Shown here piece by piece: positions 46,750 through 58,500 of a stretch of 64,000 nt of DNA. Position 1 is the stretch's first letter. Each line of letters opens with the position of its first letter. The DNA comes from Floccularia luteovirens (Eukaryota > Basidiomycota > Agaricomycetes > Agaricales > Squamanitaceae). Both the position numbers and the translations under genes were made by a program. The notes under the pieces are model-generated. The model was given only the letters and a program-made list of their open reading frames with translations, was not told the origin of the DNA and made no database searches. The stretch spans positions 124,001 to 188,000 of the forward strand of contig VSJF01000002.1 of the NCBI GenBank assembly GCA_009739215.1, given 5' to 3'.

Positions 46750-49057
46750 ATGACAAACATGCATATAGTTTATCTGCTGCAAAGTATTTTTATTGGTAAA
46801 AACCCGCCATCTCGCCACATCTTTACGATGAAAGTCCCACTTGTAGACACCATCAGCCTACTGAAGAAAGCAATCTGGAACGAAAATCCTCAGTGGCACA
46901 ACACTCTCAACCTCGATAAACTAACGCTCTACAAGCCGAGGCAGACCATCTCTACTGCGGATAGAAACAATTTTGATAACACCATGGCAAGATTGCAACT
47001 CGACACAGTTGATGGGCAAGCTTCTGCTCTCGAAGAGCTTAACTTGACACGTAGTGTAGAAGATTCTAATTTATCAGAACTTGTCAAAGAAATTTTGCAT
47101 GTCATTATTGTGCCCAACATAGTTTTGGGGGAGGGTGCCACATACAGTTGGCCAATATCAAACTTCTTTTTTTGCTGCAATCACTGACATAGCAACGACA
47201 GATCAATACACGGCACACGAAAAGTTCATCACATTTAAGCTTCGGGTCATGTCAGACTATGACAACTTCACACCTTCGCATCTTACCGACAATCAGATCA
47301 TCCCAGCAGATGTGACACAGCTACCCAATCCTATTGCCACCTTTCAAGCTGGACTCAAGAGAAAACGGATGATTAGACAGAAGGACACCGTGGGTTACAC
47401 CTGATCAGACATACAGTTTTTTTCATTATCTTCCAGATGAACGAGGTACGGTCCCATCTTCGTGACAAATTTGATCAGTTTTTCCAATAAGATGAGTCCG
47501 ACAAAATTGATCTCCTTATTGACGTTAGCACGTGCGAATCTGCACACTATATCTATGTGCTCAGAAGCCTTGTCTTATGCCGTTGTGATGTGTTCAAGTC
47601 AAACAAGGAGCAACATATCCATGCTTTGCTGTTTTCTCTTAAGACCCTCGATGAGGATGAAGTGCAAAAATCAACATTTTGTTTGTGGGTTAATCTATTT
47701 GTTGCTCTGCATTTGACCTGACAGCAAACTCTAGCCAGTCACAACGGCCTTTTCCACTCGTGGTCAATTTGATGAAGGACAATGTTGACTTTACATATAC
47801 ACCGAAGAGCGACAGTCTATTGCGTGTCGAAGATTTCCCCCATATGCTCTTAGAAATAGCATCCAATCCCGACGAGAGTGATAAAATTCGGATGCTTTTG
47901 CAAGCAGGTTGCCTGGCTCGATTGGGAAATCATCTACGCTCTGACCCGCTGGACCCGTCGAGCCTGTTCATTGTTACTGCCATCTACATCCACAATGATT
48001 TCCATGCAACACAATATCTTGTCTACCAATCAAATAACCGGTGTAACAAGGTCGGTTTTTTTAGGAAGGGGAGGTCCACATATCAATTTTGCAGGTCCAT
48101 TATGTAGCCACCGAATTTGAGCTTCATTCTGCTGATGAGATCTTCGAATTTATATTTCAGTTATATAACCTTTCCACTCTAGTGAAGAAACAGAGCAAAA
48201 ACCTTCATTCAACTTTTGAAGAATGAGATTGAGAACAAGAATTACCCTGCAATCTTAACGTTCAAGCGAAATATTCGTAGCGATAGGAAATTAGGGAAGT
48301 TACCAAAGGCAAGCGGATCTCAGCTAGATAAGGCCATCGTAGAAGCTGGATATACTATCACTTACAGTAGAGACGTGGGTATACTCAAGCCCCTCTTTCG
48401 CGTGAGTTATCCCATTCTCCTGTTTCTATCTAGGTTGAAATTCATAGAATCTCTTGTCTTAGCTACCAAACACAATACGCAAAGGGACAACACTAGATGG
48501 GTCAAAGGTGATCCTCAAATATATAGATGACAACTCCAATGAAGTTGCGATCCTTGAATATCTTAACAGTCACAGAGGACCTGCACATCACATTATTGAA
48601 CTTCTCGATGTGCTGCAAATGGAAAACGGTGAGATAGTTGTACTCCCTCAGCATATATCTCTTCCTCGCATTTGATCCGATAATCCAAGAGGCGCGTCGC
48701 CTCTATTAGCACAGTTTCTGAATGGAGTGGAGCTTATGCATCTGCATGGGGTGGCCCGCTTGGATCTAAAACCGGATAATGTAGTAGTCACGATGGACCA
48801 ATCTAGTGGACCAACAGCGTTTATCATTGACTTTGATTGATGGATTATGCGGGACAAGTGGATGGATGGCGCCCGAAGTGTCTGCGACGAAGGAGTACAG
48901 TCCGATTTTGGCTGACCGATGGGCGTGCGGGAAGATGATATCCTACTTTGGACAGTCTGTGCAACTTACTCCGACGATGCGAGAGTTGTCTCTCGCATTG
49001 ATGAATAATGATCCAAGCTCTAGACCTCCTCTACATCGCGAGACCAAATGTAGGTAA
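46750..49057 (+). pseudogene. Crinkler-type header plus protein-kinase domain, broken
   Basis: The first part (46750-47129; MTNMHIVYLL, VDTISLLKKAIWNENPQ, LNLDKLTLYK) resembles the ubiquitin-like header of Crinkler (CRN/RHS) proteins, found in oomycetes and many fungi. A linker with several exons follows (47170-48120 and 48216-48400). The kinase part begins after an intron ending near 48454: GTTLDGSKVILKYIDD with the ATP-binding Lys, VELMHLHGVARLDLKPDNVVV (catalytic loop, 48763-48780 for DLKPDN), FIIDFD (normally DFG) and CGTSGWMAPEV. Defects: in-frame TGA at 48673-48675; a stop and a frame change directly after DFD (48838), where most of the activation segment seems deleted. Probably non-functional. 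The header identification is by pattern only. Confidence 0.6.
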
Positions 49058-49703
49058 AGCCGACCTGTCGCGGGACATAATTATTCAGGAAGACAACTCG
49101 ATCCCAATACGGGGACTCTGTTGCCAATTGAATGTTTAACCCAAGTTTAGATATTGCGTTGACGAAAGCGAGCCTGGACAACTTGTAACATATCTGCAAG
49201 GGGTTTTTCCAATATATCCCAATTAATGGTCAAAGCCCTCGTTAATCATTATTCGACTAGTATTCTTCTTCAAGTCTATTGAATGGCACTTCGTCGTGTG
49301 ATTAGTTTGGCCATCGTTCACAAAAGACAGATTTGTTTCGATTGTGGGCAATACAGATTCATAAACTTCGTTAGATATAAAGACAAAATCAGAATGATGG
49401 AATTGAAAACACATAAAATATATCTAGCTAGATTTTTTTCTTCAGTTTTTCTTCTATAATCTCATCCACGCAAGATCATTAATACAACCCTCGTCCAACC
49501 CTCCGTCGAGCCACCCTGTGACTTTTCACCTAAATAGTTGACATAAAGACTGGATTTTGTGCGAGAACAAGGGCAAACTCACACACACTTTTTCATTAAC
49601 TCTTCTCACACCATCCCTGCCGACAAGTACAACAACTCATTTTGGAAAAAGAAAAAAATTTTCTAGAAACTAGTACGGGCGGGGCAAGGGCGGGGGAATG
49701 GGC
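49058..49703. other. Intergenic between kinase relic and SnoaL-like gene
   Basis: No gene seen. Both neighbours point toward it (converging), so it holds their 3' ends. Confidence 0.45.
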
Positions 49704-50562
49704 TCAACTTCCTCTCGTGTTTCTGGGATCTAATTGGAGATTGAAATTTACACGACCAGGTTTTTTTCTTGTGCTTCTAGCAGCTTCGACTGATTCTGTT
49801 GTGGTTGAAACATTGGGCATTGATCCAGAAACGCCGAGGTTTATCCCTTGGCTTTGTGCACGCGCTTTTGCTTTTGCACGCTCTTCGGAGAAAAATTTTG
49901 TGCTTGTAGCGCTGTCAATGAATTCTTTGACGTAACGCATGAGTGGGAGGGGAGGAGGGGCATCATCTTCGAAATCTCCATTGTTGGCACTCCTTGCCGG
50001 CATTCGGGGTGGAGAAAAGTGAATTATGAGAGTGTATTCATTTGAGTATGGTGTGCCGGTGACAGATTCGCCTTTTGAGGTGCCCTGCGTTAATATTGGA
50101 CAGGGGAATAAGAGGGAAGTACGAAATATGAAAATGTCGTAAGGAAGGGACGAGGGACGATAGGGTCTGATGGGATAGAAATTGGGGTGATCACAAGAAG
50201 AGAGGTAAACCTACATGGACGGTCATAGTATCCCCAGCTTCGATAACCTCGTGCAAAGTCACCTAAAATATATGTTCATTTTCTGTACAACTAGAAACTC
50301 AAAATGTATTTACCTGGAATGATTTGAGGAGGGGCATAATCCCAGCGAGATACTCTCCATATTGTTTTTTGTTCAAAACGGGTCTACCAAGGGATTGGGG
50401 GAGTATACGATGTTCAAGGTGTTCGTCGAATACAGCCAATATGGAACCAAAATCCCGTGAGTGTAACGCGTCAACATATGCAAGCAGCGTGCGAAGTTGG
50501 GGAGATTTATCGGATGGTTCTGTGAACGTCATGTTTGGAGAAAGACTTGGATTGAACGACAT
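49704..50562 (-). CDS. SnoaL/NTF2-like domain protein
   Basis: Small alpha+beta barrel protein of the SnoaL-like superfamily, whose members are cyclases, isomerases or binding proteins; the reaction is unknown here. Exons by eye: 50562-50314, 50262-50215, 50084-49704; introns 51 and 130 bp; 225 aa. The N-terminal part carries the family pattern: LLAYVDALHSRDFGSILAVFDEHLEHRILPQ, KKQYGEYLAGIMPLLKSF, VTLHEVIEAGDTMTVH, then a strand SNEYTLIIHF. It lacks a signal peptide. The C-terminal part (EFIDSATSTKFFSEERAKAKARAQ) is a helix followed by a low-complexity tail. The start chosen is MSFNPSLS, because upstream sequence is not conserved in style. Confidence 0.8.
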
Positions 50563-51912
50563 GAGGAAGTGAGAAGAAGAGGAGGGGAGGGAGCTTTGAC
50601 AAGACAGGGCATGTATTAGATATGTCGGCTGTGGAGCTTTCCAGTTTCGCCGGGTTGGTTTCCCGTTCGCATGGTTAAACACTGTACCTACTCCAGCTTA
50701 CACGTGTCCCTGGGTTAATTCCAAATTAGCCTTTCATTCTGTGTTTTTTTATTACAACATTCTTGCATAAACTCAGATAGATGAGACCCTGCCGGATCAA
50801 TCCCTGTTGTGTGTCATCTCGTTTGAATTGACAAAGAATCTCCCAGGATGATCATAATTCAACTGGCTTTTTCATTTCCACTTCCTCTGTGAGTCGATAA
50901 GCTGTTATAAGTTTTCCATGAGAGATGCGATACGATTCTATGCTTTGATCCTGATGATGTTCCATGACGACGCGTGAGAGTGCGTATGCATGTCAGATGT
51001 TTATACTCGTACTAATTCCTGGATTCCGCCAACCGTTTGATTCATTAATCCGCATATTCAAACTCATGACAATCTATTCTGCTCACTTTGCTCTGGCCAT
51101 TAACAACAAACCATTTCGAAAAGTCATTTCTTATCTAGTTGAACGGACAAAAACGCCAACAGCCAATGGCCGAAGATATAGCCATGTTACCACCGCCATG
51201 GGTACATCACAATAGATTACACAAATACCTCGTGGCCGAGTTCCAAATTACCCACTATATCAATTCAATACTTGAGCTTCTTTTATCTTTGGAGAAAGAG
51301 AAAATGGATCATTTGGGATCAAAAAACGTTGCAAGTAAGCCGCCAAGCTCCACAGCTTTCAAGGTTGCTGACATGTGTTGGCTTCTTGTTTCCAGAAACT
51401 GCACCTTATTATAGTACATTACCAAAGCCTAGACCCGTAATCACAGCAAAGCATCGCGGGAAGCAGAATAAAAACAACTCCCGCGGTGCTCTAATTACAT
51501 ACCATGCGCCCGGAGGTAGACTTGGGACCCTGGTCATGAACACGTTGGATGATGTCTTCATCAAATCAGCTCCAATTAGTATACTAAACTATTTTGCACG
51601 TCATCAAGACAAACAACCCGTGGCCATCCATGGCCAATATTGCTCTTGGGCGCAACAGCTTTCTTACTCTTCCAACATTTCTGACATGCCACGCAGTATG
51701 GGCGAGGTATCCTCAGCGCCTCGTGTACTGGTGTATAAAAGTGAACAAAAAAGTTTTTCGCTCATGACCATTAGGCCATTACCTTCTATCCTGGACCGAC
51801 AAATCCGAACACCTTGTCCCGTACATACTATACTATACCTCTGCAAAACCCCACATTGAAAAGATGCCCTTCCAAGTAAAGTTTTCATATCTCCTCATCG
51901 AAAAGCACCGAA
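50563..51912. other. Region without a defensible gene
   Basis: Open frames on the plus strand at 51139-51414 (starts MAEDIAMLPPPW) and 51272-51859 overlap in different frames and match no domain I know. They may be exons of a rapidly evolving gene or chance frames. Confidence 0.35.
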
Positions 51913-52273
51913 ATGTTTAGAAGTTTACAGGAAAGAGATTATGTCAGGTTTATCTCCTCCGCAAGTACCCCAACCTCTCCAGTCAGCGCACGGTGGGCTG
52001 CTCATTCTCGTTCTCCCTCATATGCCGCTGGAGACAGTACTGGAAAGTGGAAAGTAACTAGCGTCAATCACGATGGGGTGTGTATATATTTTTTTCTTTC
52101 TATAAATGACATGTAATATTGAAGTAGACAAAATACTTCTTTGTTTCGGTTATCAATAGACATATACTTTGACCCAGATCGCTCCGGGAATTTATCGCGT
52201 CAAAGAACGGGTCCAAGAAACTGAACTTGAATTGTATGTCTTCTCTCTCGCTCTTCATTTTCAGCTATGTTAA
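51913..52273 (+). CDS. Hypothetical small protein, two exons
   Basis: I do not recognise it. Exons 51913-52077 and 52160-52273 with an 82-bp GT-AG intron give a 92-aa product. The splice joins KWKVTSVNHDG to TYTLTQIAPGIYRVKERVQETEL, a strand-rich stretch that looks like a small Tudor/KOW-type barrel fragment, which is why I think it may be real. There could be an earlier exon. Low confidence. Confidence 0.35.
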
Positions 52274-52721
52274 ATTTTCATTCCATTTGGTTAGAGTTTG
52301 AATTGTGAATAAGCAGTAGTAGTTGTAACATTAATCAGAGGGATTCGACTTGTACAAAACAGTGTTTTCTTTTTTCATATAACATCAGCTAAAAAAATTG
52401 CGTTTTCACCATTAGTGTCAATATATATCTGACGATACCAGAACCGTTTCAATAAATTTTTGGGCAGCATGGAGTTTTGTGTAGCTAATGCAGCTGAAAC
52501 ATTTGATATTACTATACTTACAACGCCAACCAAAACATTGGTGTTGCAGGAACACCATCTCTAATTATATGATTTTTGCTGCTGGGTTATCAGTCAATTA
52601 GAGTATGTACTTACTAAGGACAGGGCGTCTGTGGTCAACAGGCACTACAAAAGCTGCTTGGATACAAAAAAGTCACAACAACATCCAGAATTTTATGAAG
52701 GAATAGAAAACACGAAACAAT
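52274..52721. other. Intergenic downstream of KRI1
   Basis: AT-rich, no gene. Contains the 3' end region of KRI1 (minus strand). Confidence 0.5.
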
Positions 52722-55361
52722 CTAGGAGACAACCTCACCGCCGTCATTCTTTTTTGGTTTTCGTCTGCGTCTTTTTTTCTTTGTTCCGTCTACAGGTTCC
52801 GTGTGTACGTTGGAATCATCATTGCCAACCTTGGTGTTCATAACCTCCGACTCAGGCTCCATCTTCCTCCTTTTCTTTCTCTTCCTTGTTTTCTCTTCAA
52901 CCTCTGTTTCTTGTTTTACCTTGTCATCAACCACTTGACTGCCCTCATCTTCCTTACCTTCTTCTGCATTTTCCACAACCGCTTTGATTTTCATCCTCTC
53001 CTTCTTTCCCGGCCGTTTCTTGGCTTTACCCTCACCCTCCTTGGATTGTCCTCCGAAACCATTGTTCTCGGGTTGGTACTCTCTTCCCATTCGCTCCGCG
53101 ATCTTCATTTTGAGCACCTGTAATGTTTCTTGGCGTTTGCGATCCCATTTACGTATAGAACTATCATCTTTGTACGGAGCGTATTTTTTGACCGACATGT
53201 ACTCGTTGAGTTCTTTGTCTGTTGCGTAAAGAATTTCTACTGGCGTGAGGGAGTAACTTTGCGGTTGTACGGGTACATATTTGAAACGTGTGGGGAGATC
53301 GCCAACCTATCACAAAGAAGTGTGAAGACTGCTACGCCAATTCAACGAGAAAGGTATACTGACCATATCATTAAAATCCATTCCGTAAATCTCGTCCATG
53401 TACTCATCCAGCTTTTTTCTGCGCATTTCTTCTGTACCATCCCATTCTTCTCCGTCATCGACTCTTATTTGGTCCGCATCCATCTCATCAATGGCAACAC
53501 CTTCAGCCTCGCCTTCTCCACCTTTCTTCTTTTTCTTTCTTTTCTTCTTCTCTCCCTTTTCTTCTACATTAAGCGAGTCTCTCCCCACACCAATTGCATC
53601 ATCTTCCACCATAACGATGTCCCCAATGTCGATGTCGTCGTCCCAATGAGGCTTACCATCGGAATCCACTTCAGCAGGACCGTTCTCCTGGTTCAGTTCA
53701 TAATCCTCTAGTTCATCTTGCCCTCCGAATAGCTCTGCCATCCGTTGATCATGTAATTCGCCGTCCCACTCGCCTTCTAGATCTAGATCTCGAATGGCCG
53801 TTTCTTGGATTTGATTGAGATTTTCTGTATCTAAGCCCCCTTCTTTACCAATCTTTTCCAACTTACGCCGCAGCTCCCGCATCTTCAGTGCTTTCATGCG
53901 ACGTACTTCCTCACGACGCTTTTCTATCTCGGCCGCTTTCCGTTCCTTCCTGCGTTCACGAGCATCTTTACGTGTTGTGTCGGGACGTCGTACAAGGGAG
54001 GGTAATGAACGAGGGAACGAAGGGATATGTGCAGCCTCAGGCTCCTCAAAGCGATGATTGTAGGAGGATTCAAAGTGTGAAGCAAGGGAATTGAACGACG
54101 AATCAGAAAAATAATCAAGTTCGTCCAAGTCTTCGTGATTGTCGATGGATTTTAAATTTTCTTGGCTATTCTCTTGGGCTATGTCTTTATCTTTGGCATG
54201 CTTGGATTTGATTTTCGATGAGGTGACTTCTTTGTAAGTCGGAACGTGCTTTGCTGAACGGTCAATCCAACCACGATTCAGGATGTAGCTATATGCACGC
54301 ATATATGCCGTTAGTTATATATTATTTTGCATCATAGGATGAAAACATTCACTTCATAAGAAATTCTTGGTCCTGCTCCGCTTTCGACTTCCCGCTTTTC
54401 CGATTCTGGGTATTGCCCCCGACCTCTTCTTCACCCTCACCCTTCTCGTCTTTCTTTCCTCTCTTTCTTTTCCTTTTCTTTTGCTGCTCTACAACCTCTC
54501 CTGCTTCATCAACATTGCCAATTTCTGCATCCTTCTCAACAGTAATCAAGTTCCTCAAATCTCCAACTTCCCTAGCCAAAAGTGCTCTGTACTCCTCTTC
54601 CTCTTTCTCAATCTCATCCTTCGTTTTCTCTCTAGGAATGAGTAAGTCATCATCTTCTTCATTAACTGCCGTGTGGAATGCAGCAATCGTCTCATCACGT
54701 AGTATTTTCTGTTCTTGGACGGGAGGAAGAGGTTCTGGGGAAGGTGTGCGTGAAGGGTTCAACACTGTGTCGATTGCGACTTGGCGAAGATAAACAGGTC
54801 TTGACTACTTTGTGTGGTTTGTGTACCCTTCGAATAAACATAAAATCAATATCCATACCTTATCCTTTAACTTATTGATTACTGTTACATCGGGAACGAC
54901 GTTGGATACTCGTTTCTGTTCCTCTAAACGTAACCTTTAGTACAATATGAACAGACAGGAGGCGTAAGCGAGCAGGAAATTCATTTCACCTCCAAAGATA
55001 TTCTTATCTGAACGATATATCTCCGGATCCCTATTCTTAATGCGATACAGTGTTCTCAAAATTGCAACATCAACCGCCGGAGTAAGTTCTTCACCATCCT
55101 CGTCTTCAGACTCGGCACTTTCTGAATCTGTGGAAATATCAGATCCTGACGATTCCGCATCAGAGCCGTATTTCGCTTTTACTGAGATATGTATCATGTT
55201 AGATTTTTTTTTTTTCTGTAACACGAGAAGCAACACAGAGTAGACTAACATTTTTCCAATTCCTCGCGTTCCTTTTTGTATTCAAAAGCTTTCGCGTAAT
55301 GCTCGTTGATTATGAGCTGTGTTACGACTTCTCCAGAGTCATCATCAGAGTCGGAAAGCAT
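52722..55361 (-). CDS. KRI1: Kri1-like ribosome biogenesis protein
   Basis: Nucleolar protein needed for 40S ribosomal subunit assembly and early pre-rRNA processing; in yeast it binds Krr1. Exons by eye: 55361-55250, 55181-54990, 54923-54859, 54804-54353, 54288-53364, 53306-52722; introns 54-68 bp; 776 aa. N-terminus is acidic (MLSDSDDDSGEVV, SESAESEDEDGEE). The conserved Kri1 parts are present: TLYRIKNRDPEIYRSDKNIF, NYILNRGWIDRS, LDEYMDEIYGMDFNDMVGDLPTRFKY, and the C-terminal domain SLTPVEILYATDKELNEYMSVKKYAPYK. Between them are highly charged Lys/Glu coiled-coil stretches. The C-terminal tail is basic (KRKKRRK, KKKRRRRKPKK), likely for nucleolar localisation. All exons join in frame. It lies 236 bp downstream of the calpain gene in the same direction. 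Confidence 0.94.
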
Positions 55362-55597
55362 GTGGCCCGCCAAAATCGTTGACTCTTTCAGAATGTAAAT
55401 GGTAGATGTACAAAGAAGCGCAAACGGTTTCTGTATTTTTTTGGCGTACATGATATATATCATGTGACTTCAAAGCTATATTCTACGCTGATGATATGAT
55501 ACAAGTACATACATGCCGGACAAGCCATACAGCGCTCATACATTTACATTCCCCAGCATACCAAATTCTACTGACCTCTAGCACATAACTCTCTACA

Positions 55598-58500
55598 TCA
55601 CCCAGTAGGATGGCCACGCTTCTCAACACGCACTCCTGCAGCACTTGAGAGCACTACCAACCGGAATGGTATCTCCACACCTGGTGCATACGTAGATGGA
55701 ACGACCCAGTAACATCCAGCACGCAGCTCCACGAGTGGGGTCACAACACCTGCAATACTTTCGCTATAAGCGCCGGAGCTAAGAACGTGTTTTGCAGCGG
55801 TTGATGTGGATGAGGAGGTTGTTGTGGATCTGTTCTTTGTGGGAGATGTTGAGTATTGGGCCTTACTCCCACCGTCTGTTGGGAATACTGTTACGTTCAG
55901 AGCAGCAGCCATCGATTGATCGACGAGCTGGAGTCTGATCCTAATTCAAGATGAATAAACGAGGAAACATTACAGCAAAATTCTACAAGACCACCTACTT
56001 GATTTGCGTTCTCGTTGGCACTACCATCTCATAAATCGGATTTTTTGAATATCTCTCGAAACTTGGTCCTCCTGCAGCTGTTTCAGCATCCCTATCAACC
56101 CAATGTGCTTTACATCAGTAATATCGTAAAAATCACGGACGAAAGGGCGACAGACCATGCTCCTTGGATAGTTTTTGAATATAACCCAGCGCACTCTTGG
56201 GGGATGGGCGTGATGTCGAATGGATGTGCGCAGTTAACACGTAAAGAATATGGTCCGAGGTGACTTGGTTCAAATGCAGACACGATTACTGTATAATCTC
56301 CGGCTACTCACAAGAAGCAATAATGAACTTGGGCATGGAAGAGATACATAAGTACTGACCTTGCAGCTCTTTTGTAAGCCTTGCAAGTCCGTAAGTATAT
56401 GGCCCAGAACTCGCTGCGAGCTCTTTCTCTGTTAACCTACAAAGCAATGTTTTCAACCATATACAAAACGAATTGTGCATTTCATTCCAAGCTTACTCGA
56501 ACACCCTTTCTCCCTGGGACCACACGACAACCACATTCACTGGCATATCTTTCCCTGCTCGAAGTGCTAATGTCACCTTTGGTCTCTGAGAACCCGCGCT
56601 GAGTCCAGCTTCTCCACCTTTCCGTGGGTGCACTCTCAGATGGTATTGCGGATTCTGCATAAATGTTGAATAGGTACAATTTCCTCCCGAATTATTGCTC
56701 CTCAGCACCCCATCGATCTATCGCGGTCACTTCAGGTCAAGGTGGCAACTATGAAGCAAACAGTGTACCTTTTTTGAATAAGGTGGCTCCACGACTTGCT
56801 CATCCCACGCCGCATTTATGCCTGTCGGCATATACGCCGTGATAGTAAATCCTACTTCACTTGCACTACCTTCATATGATGCAACTATCGCAAGTGCACC
56901 AGAGCGCCAGGAAGCAGGAAGACGTGTGCGTACCTAGACCTCATTGCTTAGAAACATGTCTTGTAGAGATTTGAATTAGACATACCAAAACATGTGAACC
57001 ATTTGTGTATGACCCCTGTAAGACATACTCAGCAAAAGGTAGGATTATGTTGTGCACCACTTACCCTCGAGGCCATTAAGCTTTGGTCAGTATGGTTTGC
57101 AGAGGATAACAAGTCATCTTCAAATTCCGCCCGGAGAGCAGTGAAGTCAGAGGTACGCTTCGTGTCAGTGATGTGTCGGGTGAGAAGAACCCAAATTTCC
57201 TGGTCTGTGGCATTGTTGGTGGTACTAAAGTTTATACGCAAAGTGTGTGATGCTACAAAGTGTGAGTGGAAGACCTCGTCTTGAACAGGAGAAAATCCTA
57301 CTTTGTTCCTCATCTCCATTCCGTTTCCACATTCTGTAAGTCGTGTGAGAGACAAGTACCCAAGGAGCAACAATTCAACCGACCCATGAAACGATAACGT
57401 ATTCTGCCATCTCTTGGCATCCCAGCTTAGATAAATTCCATCGAATACGTTAAGAACATCAGACCATGGGATCTCCAGTAGCCCTGATGAACCGAGTCAG
57501 TTGAACAAAAGGGTGCAGGTTTCCTTCAAGATAACACACTTGATCGTTCATCTCCTTTCTCATCACCTGGTGCCCACGAATCAAGCACAGTGAGTGTCCG
57601 TTCCTCTTCTTCTTCCTTGATATCTACATCATATTAGGAAGGATATAAAGATTAACCGAGTGACACAAACCAATGACAGCATAGCTATGTGATGGAAGAA
57701 GTCCGGACGCTTTTCCACCACAACTTTTGGTTAATTCCGGTACCTAACGTCACCATGCAATGACCTGCATTTCGTCAGCCGATTTGATGCTGAGGTTATA
57801 TTTCGAATCCACAAACCCAAGGAAAAGCCACCCACGATTCTTTCCCATGTTTTTTCACGTTCGAACGTTGATCTGCAAATATGTCTTAGTGAAGTAGGAT
57901 ATGCAACATGAAGACGTTGTTACCCTTTAATTTCAAGATGTTCGGGGACCCAACCTGCGAACGCACTAGTAGTGTATAAGTGATGCCAGAGATGATGAGG
58001 GGAAGCAAACCGACTGAAGATCTACGCTCGAGTTCCTGCAGTAGAGATGTGAGATCGCTTTATAAATCAAAGACATACACATACGACCCAGGAAAATCGT
58101 ATCCTCCCATGAGTTTCATATACTATTTAACTTTTGTATTACTTGATATTGAGGTACATGGGAAAATTACTCACACCTTTCTCTAAAAGACTCGGCCATA
58201 CAATTGCGCGATCGGATCCAAGCTTTCCCCTTTCTCCTGGACGTAAGATGGACATACACATAAGTGTATCATCACTTGGGTTATATGGAAGTTTATCATC
58301 AATCGCTGTATGTTAGTGGATCAATGTCTTGACTTGAGAATACAAATGAAAGAGTCTCACTTATCTAGATCGAAATTCAAGGGGAATCATATGCAACTTC
58401 AGGATCAGGTGTCTTTCATTGAAAATTTACTCACTCTCCTCCAAGCTCCATTGAATAGAATTCGTATATCGTAACGGCCGCTTTCTTTAGCTGGTTGCAT

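Noticed and set aside
52803..54094. Plus-strand open frames opposite KRI1
   Set aside because: Antisense shadows of highly charged coding sequence; the minus strand has a consistent six-exon gene.
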